Below, piece by piece: positions 58,361 through 64,000 of a DNA stretch of 64,000 nt; within the stretch, counting starts at the first letter, position 1, and each line of letters starts with the position of its first letter. Both the position numbers and the translations under genes were made by a program. The DNA lies in assembly GCA_022315425.1 (NCBI GenBank), contig JAIUPT010000042.1, forward strand, positions 1,860,001-1,924,000, in the 5' to 3' direction. The notes below the pieces were generated by a model. It was not told where the DNA came from and searched no databases. It worked only from the letters and a program-made list of their open reading frames with translations. The DNA is from Pseudevernia furfuracea (lineage: Eukaryota; Ascomycota; Lecanoromycetes; Lecanorales; Parmeliaceae).

Positions 58361-58958
58361 AGGACCACGCCTGCTGCGTGGACGGTTGTATTCATGTCTC
58401 AGCATAGAAGTCTTCTAGTATCGGGGATTTCGTCTTTGATACCCTGTCCGGAGCACATGGAAACGGAGACGTTTGAAGCATTGCACGTGGGTTGATTGAG
58501 CATGATTTGATTTCCTCGGAGCATGCATGTACTCCAGTTTGTGGGTATCTAGCTGAGCAAACTGGCTAACCCTAACTCCCCTCACCGCTGTTTCAAGCAG
58601 GAAAAACAAAGCACTCACGCATGCATGTCGACTCCCTTCATGCCCTGTCGATTAGCTGCTTCTCCTAATGCTGCAACAAGCTCGTAGCAATGCTTTTCGT
58701 AATGGTACTTGGGACCCTATCTGGTGCCGAGAGCCGAGATGATGCAATCCGAAGTGATGAGAAGCGAGCAGACGAAGCAGTCACGAGAATCTTCGTAAGC
58801 TTCATTGCAATCATGCCGAATTTATTGAGGTTGCCGGCAGACCAGGCCCTCAATGATCGCAGCATGTGCATTGGCACTTGTGCGCAAGGGCTACACCATT
58901 AGTGGCAGGAGGCGGCGGGCTGGCTGGTAGAAGAGTCTGATTGGAGCCTATCGTATCG
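58361..58958. other. Convergent intergenic region
   Basis: Between the CAP gene and the FAR1-like gene (-). A short frame at 58690-58902 has no domain. Nothing else seen. Confidence 0.4.
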
Positions 58959-59789
58959 TTAGCTTAGCGTGTAGTCGGAACTGAGAAGAAGGTGAAACGA
59001 ACTTTGCATCTGTAGCGAAGGATCGGTTGGTATATCGGTGTCGGTCCTAGATGTAAGAGTGGACGCAGTCGCCGTATTATCAATCCGGGTAATCTTCGCC
59101 TTCAGATTGTAAACATCCTGCGCCGTCACGGCCGGATTGTACTGCTGCTGCAACAAGTCCAGCACCTGTTTCGGGCTCCTCCCCGCCTTGAACGCTTGTC
59201 TTGCGTCCTCCACCGCCACAGCCGGCAACTGCCTCAGACTCGGATGATTGGTCGCGTCGCCTGATGGATCGTGTCCGTTGTGCTTATCTTCCATCATGGT
59301 CAACACCCAGTTGCCCGAGGCATTTCTCTTCGCTCTCGCTTTCCATCTGCAGCCAACCAGTCTCTTCTTCCGATTCTTCCGCACGCGCGTCTCCTCGGTC
59401 AGCTTCCAGTGGTTGACATAGTCGCCGCCGCGGTCGCAGCGCACGTATGCGATGCCCCGTTTGTAATTGTTGCTGGCGGTCACGCAGGCGTAGCCGTGGA
59501 GGCGGGCGTGGTCTTGACAGGCTTTCATGAGTTGCTGGAGGTCGGGGTACTCGCCGGTGGGGGGTGGGGGCATGCCGTTGTAGGGGTCGGTGGTGTAGGC
59601 TGGGAGGGATGGAGGTGGGGCGGTGCCTGGGATGAACAGAGATTGGTCTGACGGAGGAGGAGGAGGGTAGTCCTCTTCTCCAAGGTAGTCCATGGCCGGG
59701 CGTATGCTTGTGAGTCCTCTTTTCGGTATATTCTCTTCTTCTGCCCTTCGATTTGATAGCTGTATGACAGGACTTGTTGTCGAGGACAT
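58959..59789 (-). CDS. FAR1-like zinc-domain protein (WRKY-GCM1 fold)
   Basis: 276-codon frame from ATG 59789. A Pro-rich N-terminus (Pro runs at 42-46 and 74-77) precedes a FAR1-type DNA-binding domain at about 90-175. YACVTASNNYKRGIAYVRCDRGG and LVGCRWKARAKR ... WVLTMMEDKHNGHD give the C118-X28-C147-X22-H170-X2-H173 zinc signature of the FAR1/WRKY-GCM1 superfamily. C-terminal to it, a helical segment (AVEDARQAFKAGRSPKQVLDLLQQQ) resembles the linker before a MULE transposase, but no transposase follows. It may be a domesticated transposase fragment acting as a transcription factor, or simply a fungal FAR1-only protein. The true C-terminus might include a small extra exon beyond 58959. Confidence 0.7.
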   Translation of the reverse strand: MSSTTSPVIQLSNRRAEEENIPKRGLTSIRPAMDYLGEEDYPPPPPSDQSLFIPGTAPPPSLPAYTTDPYNGMPPPPTGEYPDLQQLMKACQDHARLHGYACVTASNNYKRGIAYVRCDRGGDYVNHWKLTEETRVRKNRKKRLVGCRWKARAKRNASGNWVLTMMEDKHNGHDPSGDATNHPSLRQLPAVAVEDARQAFKAGRSPKQVLDLLQQQYNPAVTAQDVYNLKAKITRIDNTATASTLTSRTDTDIPTDPSLQMQSSFHLLLSSDYTLS

Positions 59790-60003
59790 TTAGCGTTGTT
59801 TTATGGTGTGAACGCCAAGCATTAAGCCTTGGCATTTCTGCTCTTCCTTCACTCTTGTTGACTACCTTGTCACGCTTGTGTCATTGACATTGACACCACC
59901 CCACTAAGATCATCTGGCTTAAGTCTCCCTACTTGGAGCAGACTCTTCATTTCACCTTCACTGTTCTAGTGATTATAGTACTACACCGGTTCAACAGCGA
60001 ACA

Positions 60004-60750
60004 ATGTCTAACCAGTCAGGGCTCGTCTCGTCCAGTCCCTTTGTCAGGCTGCCAGTCGAGCTACTCGAAGAGATATATGTTCTCTCTGAGATACACGCAC
60101 TGCTACATGTCTGTCGCAGCTTCTACATCGCCCTCAACTCAGAGTCCACTCGTCTCCGCTTCTGCACACGTCTGTTCTGTTACGACAATCCTTGCAAAGA
60201 CCCGGACCAAAAAGATGCCTGTCTGCGCGATGAACAAACCAAGATTGTTGCACAGAAATGGTTTACTGCAGACTTTACTATCAGAGTAAAAGCCGCCGTG
60301 AAGCACATCCGTACTAGTGACATGACTCAGGACAACGTAAGGTGAAAGCTATCTCCAAGTGACTACTTAGATACTAAGAGCAACGCGCAGACCCACTTCT
60401 CTCTGTGTGTCAGTGGTGTGCATCTCCCCACTCGCCTGTTGCGTGGGCCTTGGAATCAAAGCAAATTCGAGAGACTCGGTCAGCTTTATGTATGGGGGCT
60501 TAGAATAAATCCCCTTGATCGGCTCCGATGTCATGAAAGTATGAGGGACGCAATGGTTGAAGACAACTGGGAGGCGTTGAGGATTCTACTCATCGTTGGG
60601 CCCGGCCTTGATCGTGATGGCTACAAAGGTCTGTTTCTCTATGGTCGTGGCTCTATCGTGCGGAAGCTATACAATTGGCTTCGCAACAAAAACGCGTTTA
60701 TGTGGCACGAACCGGAATTGCGGAAGATGGTGAAGAAGAAGGGGAATTGA
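60004..60750 (+). CDS. F-box-like hypothetical protein
   Basis: Two exons: 60004-60336 and 60391-60750; 230 aa. The N-terminus has a short F-box-like segment, VRLPVELLEEIYVLSEIHALLHVCRSFY (about residues 14-41 as LPxELLxEIYxLS ... LLxVCRSFY), which would bind Skp1 in an SCF ubiquitin ligase. The rest (HLPTRLLRGPWNQSKFERLGQLYVWGL; LRILLIVGPGLDRDGYKGLF) has no domain I can name. The acceptor at 60390 was chosen because the second exon reads open in phase from Thr-His-Phe. The second half could alternatively be a separate gene. Confidence 0.6.
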
Positions 60751-62466
60751 GAGCAGGCAGATCCCTCTTAAACGAAAGGCACGGTCCCCGAAGTTGTTAC
60801 TGAAGAAGCAAAATGAATCAACTCAAAGAATTTCAATCGGGCTTCCCAACGCCACTACTGCCCCATTCAGACTTGCTGCCTTGTTATTGTGATGCCCCAA
60901 ATTTATCAACCGAGGACTAATTTCTACCACTCGTGCCTAAAACCCTACAGAATAAGCCTAACTTGCGGCTGAAAACCCAAAAGATTAGTCGTTGCGCGAG
61001 CAAAGAGCGTAGATAGAAGAGGTGAAGAGTTTATCGCAAGAGAAAGGCTATTGCTGCCACGATTCGTGGTGCACGCCAACGACTCATTTTCTCTGGAGAA
61101 TGTAAACTCCTTCACACGTTCTCTACGCATGTCCTTTTGTAGGGATGCGCGCGCTGGATGGTGCGGTTATCTACGGCGAAGGGGTAAATACGTTGAATAG
61201 AGCTAATTCTGACCCTTACGGTTCTAGGGAGCATTGGCTCTGCGGTTCTCTCTGAGTCTTGCAGAGCAGAGTCGGGAAATTGATATTGGATTGAGAGGTA
61301 CATCGGTTTGACTCCTCAGTGGTTACGAAGTTGAACGACGGTGCAGGAGGAAAAACCAAAACCCTCGGTTGCCGTTTGCGTCATGAGGTACTGTTCAAAT
61401 CCAGACGAGGGATATCTTCCAATTTTGGTTGATCGCCCTGGGCTTTTCATTTGCGGGATGACCACCCTCCCGACTCAACTTAAGTTCACGAGGGTGAGGG
61501 TGTATCATCTTTGGTACGTACCACGGCTCTGGTGTACAACGCAGTTTGTGGCGTGTATCACTCTTAATGAAAACACCATGGCTTCGGGTGTACAACAAAA
61601 AAAAATGGGTTTGTACGACTCTTGGCTAATGAGGCCCGCTTTCGTAACATTGGGCCGGTCCAATGCATCCAGTCTTGCTACAGGGAAATCTTTTTCGGTC
61701 GTCTCCACCTAACCCCTCGCTATTTTACTAAAAGAGGAAAAGACTTGCTGGTCTCACATGTTTTCGTTCGCTCAAGGACCTATTAGTTTGTTCAGAAGCT
61801 CGACCTGAGAGTCAACACGTCGTTGCGGCTGGCTGAATCCGTCATCGACTTCATCCTTCCCCCAACTACATCTTTTCCTCAGGTGGTTGTCTTAATCCTT
61901 TTATTCGTTTTACAAATATCCAGGTTTGTCTCTGGATCAGTGATCACAGCTGCCTCTCTAGTCTCATCAATCTGCCACGTCTTCGAGCGTCAATCAGAGT
62001 CAGCGTAGACACACGCACCCAGAACAAAAACATGACCTCTCTCCATGAATTGTGCTCGGTCGGCCACAGTGGAGATAGGATAGTCGCTCGGTCGAGATTA
62101 CCATCGGGAGATCGACCCACCACTCTTCAACCCGACTCGGTCAGGTCTGGACTCGGTCGACCGCCCAAAAGCACATCCTCGCGTGGTCTAGACCAGATGC
62201 ACTTGGAACTGCAGAGCTCTGCTGGATGCGCTGTACTACTTCCTCGGCGTAATCCGTTGCAATCGTCAGCCAGCCACGCCGACGCTTTTACATGCATAGC
62301 TCCCTAAGATCCAATCAATCCTTTTCGCAGAGCTCTTGGAAGTTTCGTTGAATATATCTACTACCACCATGAATCCATTCCTGCAACATTCATTCCTTGA
62401 CACTCATGGCGCTCTGTATTCCTCTTCAGTCTCTTCGCCCTGACATGCAACACGGAATCAATAGCT
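60751..62466. other. Intergenic, no supported gene
   Basis: About 1.7 kb. Open frames at 61341-61712 and 62032-62307 lack domains and any exon pattern. Nothing to annotate. Confidence 0.4.
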
Positions 62467-62737
62467 ATGGGTCAATCGATCTCAGCAGTAACAGACAGTA
62501 TGCAACAAGAAGCCGCGAAAGAAAAGTTTGCCAACGATGCAATGGATTCACCTAGTGAGCTAGCTGTGAGTCGGGTATATTTAGTCGCAGCCCTCATGAA
62601 CTAACTGCAGTGTAGAAAATGCAAATGGAAGCGTCTGAGCTGGCCATCAAGGTATCTTCTCTTCCACATCTTCGAGACCGACTCAAAAAGGCCTAATCTG
62701 ACTCAAGTGCACAGAGCTACGGATGATACCAGGATGA
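62467..62737 (+). CDS. Tiny MGQ-starting protein, three mini-exons
   Basis: Exons 62467-62565, 62616-62651 and 62708-62737 (introns of 50 and 56 nt) give a 54-aa protein. It starts MGQSISAVTDS, a good N-myristoylation context (Gly2, Ser5 uncertain). The body is helical and charged (QQEAAKEKFANDAMDSPSELAKMQMEASEL is built from several short pieces) and ends TELRMIPG. No domain I recognise. The exon junctions were picked because both keep phase and give an uninterrupted amphipathic helix; a different first acceptor gives a Cys/Lys-rich reading instead. Too short to prove without transcripts. Confidence 0.4.
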
Positions 62738-63586
62738 TACCGATCGGTAAGATAATTGAGAAAAACCATGCCATCCGGTGCCACATTGACGACGAGCCCG
62801 GTAAGATCGAAGACATGGAATCGGATACTTTCAGCGCCTTTGTATCCGGCGATATCCTGGGGAGGCGTCTCCAGATTGCTCAACAGTGCTCTGAAGGTCT
62901 CTTGGGCTCCTATTCGGGTAACCCCTCATCCCGTGATAGTCAGTAAGTTGATACCTATGAGGTCGAGCCGTCCATATGGATGCGACGAGGTATTCGAAGG
63001 CAACTGCGCAAAAGGTGGAGTTAGCTAAGCTCGTCCCACGTCTTTGGAGAAGTAGATGATCGATCCTCCAGAGGCCAGATTGAAGCCATTATTCCACATA
63101 TATGACCTCGAGATCCATCTGGAGGAGCTCGCGGCTGGAGCGATGGCGGGACCGAAGAGCAAAAATAAACAGCGACGGGAACGAAGCAGGTATCAAGTCA
63201 ACAGCTACACGACCAGAGTCACGTTTGCTGCTATCTAGCACTGTGGAGGACGGGTGATGGTAGTAATCAGAGACGAGCTTCGTGTCAACAGTCATGGAAA
63301 TTGGAGCCACGTTTAGCCACGACCGGGCAATGATGGGGAGGAGACGGCGATTGAAGGGATGATGCCTGAGCATCATACCAGCAATTACCTAATTAAAGAG
63401 ATTTCCGCTACTACCCAGCGCTGGCTCTCCCTTACCGTGGCTGCACAATGGGAATCTAGTTTGTGTCGTGGCACCCATTGCTCAAGATAGTAACAAAATT
63501 CATGACTTAGCATGTATGAGCTTTGCATTATTGAATGGTTGCCTCACTAAAGCTTCCAGTTTAAAATGCCTTCGATCGCCGCGATT
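62738..63586. other. Intergenic, no supported gene
   Basis: Short frames only (for example 63056-63238). Nothing recognisable between the tiny MGQ gene and the stop codon of the WD40 gene. Confidence 0.4.
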
Positions 63587-64000
63587 TCAATGTCTCCATA
63601 CTCTCACCGCCTTGTCTTTCCCTCCGCTCGCAACCTTGCTTCCATCAGGACTCCAATCAACTGCATACACCTCATCCTGATGCCCAGGCAAATCTTCTTT
63701 CAACTTTGCAGTCCTAATCTCCCATACCTTCAGCGTGGTATCCCTGCTTCCACTTACCAGCAGTCTACTATCGGGACTAAAACAGGCCATATATACCGGC
63801 CCAACATGACCTCTCAATGTAGCAATGAACTTTCCATCCCTTGCATTCCATAGCTTGACGTGATTGTCCCAGCCACAGCTAGCGATGAAAAGACCATCGG
63901 CAGAGAACGTAACGTGATTAACTTGCTTTTGATGCCCGAGAAGGCGAGCAAGAGGTTTCGTAGTCTTGGATGGTTCCCATAGATATATTGTGAAGTCATC
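63587..64000 (-). CDS. Ribosome assembly WD40 protein Rsa4/NLE1, C-terminal fragment
   Basis: Partial: the 5' end lies beyond the window. The 137 visible residues begin DDFTIYLWEP and hold the last three WD repeats: LARLLGHQKQVNHVTFSADG, then DGKFIATLRGHVGPVYMACF, then TAKLKEDLPGHQDEVYAVDW. It ends GGKDKAVRVWRH. Order and wording match the C-terminus of yeast Rsa4/human NLE1 (Notchless), which is pulled from pre-60S ribosomes by the AAA ATPase Rea1/Midasin. Stop codon TGA at 63587-63589. Confidence 0.85.
   Translation of the reverse strand, partial: DDFTIYLWEPSKTTKPLARLLGHQKQVNHVTFSADGLFIASCGWDNHVKLWNARDGKFIATLRGHVGPVYMACFSPDSRLLVSGSRDTTLKVWEIRTAKLKEDLPGHQDEVYAVDWSPDGSKVASGGKDKAVRVWRH

Noticed and set aside
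57680..58405. Long open frames antisense and out of frame to the CAP gene
   Set aside because: They reflect the GC-rich composition; only the plus-strand frame at 57596-58360 has CAP signature blocks and a signal peptide.

Overview
The window looks like nuclear DNA of a filamentous ascomycete (Pezizomycotina). Genes carry short introns (47-177 nt) with GT(A/G)NGT donors and YAG acceptors. The gene set is typical of these fungi: velB, a highly reducing polyketide synthase (HR-PKS), a Zn2Cys6 regulator, fungal telomerase and an Nha1-type antiporter. One AT-rich transposon relic looks mutated by RIP (repeat-induced point mutation). I cannot fix the class; Leotiomycetes or Dothideomycetes would both fit. 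All exon models were built by hand by joining frames so that phase and family motifs agree. None is backed by transcripts.

Left part (0-12 kb): a broken GT34-like glycosyltransferase that has lost its DxD segment; a secreted thaumatin/DNase1-like protein (-); two neighbouring small proteins that both begin MGC and share an AYA repeat motif (+,+); and a ~1968-aa ZNFX1-like RNA helicase with CCCH, NF-X1 and RZ zinc fingers (+). Next come an Na+/H+ antiporter (-), then a 3.3-kb decayed hAT transposon between 35-bp direct repeats (14.3-17.7 kb).

Middle (18-36 kb): a TBC-domain protein (-) and a complete nine-exon telomerase reverse transcriptase (-). The telomerase gene is head-to-head with a DH-BAR-SH3 Rho guanine nucleotide exchange factor (+), followed by velB (+).

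Right-centre (36.4-55.8 kb): a biosynthetic gene cluster. HR-PKS (-) and an Ayr1-like SDR (+) share one divergent promoter. A second SDR (+) follows. A cytochrome P450 (-) and a cupin protein (+) share another divergent promoter, and a Zn2Cys6/AflR-type regulator (+) lies 2 kb beyond. HR-PKS + SDRs + P450 + cupin, with no thioesterase, is the core gene set of fungal salicylaldehyde pathways (trichoxide, sordarial, flavoglaucin), so an alkyl-salicylaldehyde or hydroquinone product is the best guess. velB, a global regulator of secondary metabolism, lies just outside the cluster, tail-to-tail with the PKS.

Right end (57-64 kb): a probably GPI-anchored CAP/PR-1 protein, a FAR1-like zinc protein, an F-box-like protein, a tiny MGQ-starting protein made of three mini-exons, and the C-terminal end of the ribosome assembly WD40 protein Rsa4/NLE1, cut by the window edge. 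I found no convincing tRNA, rRNA or CRISPR.
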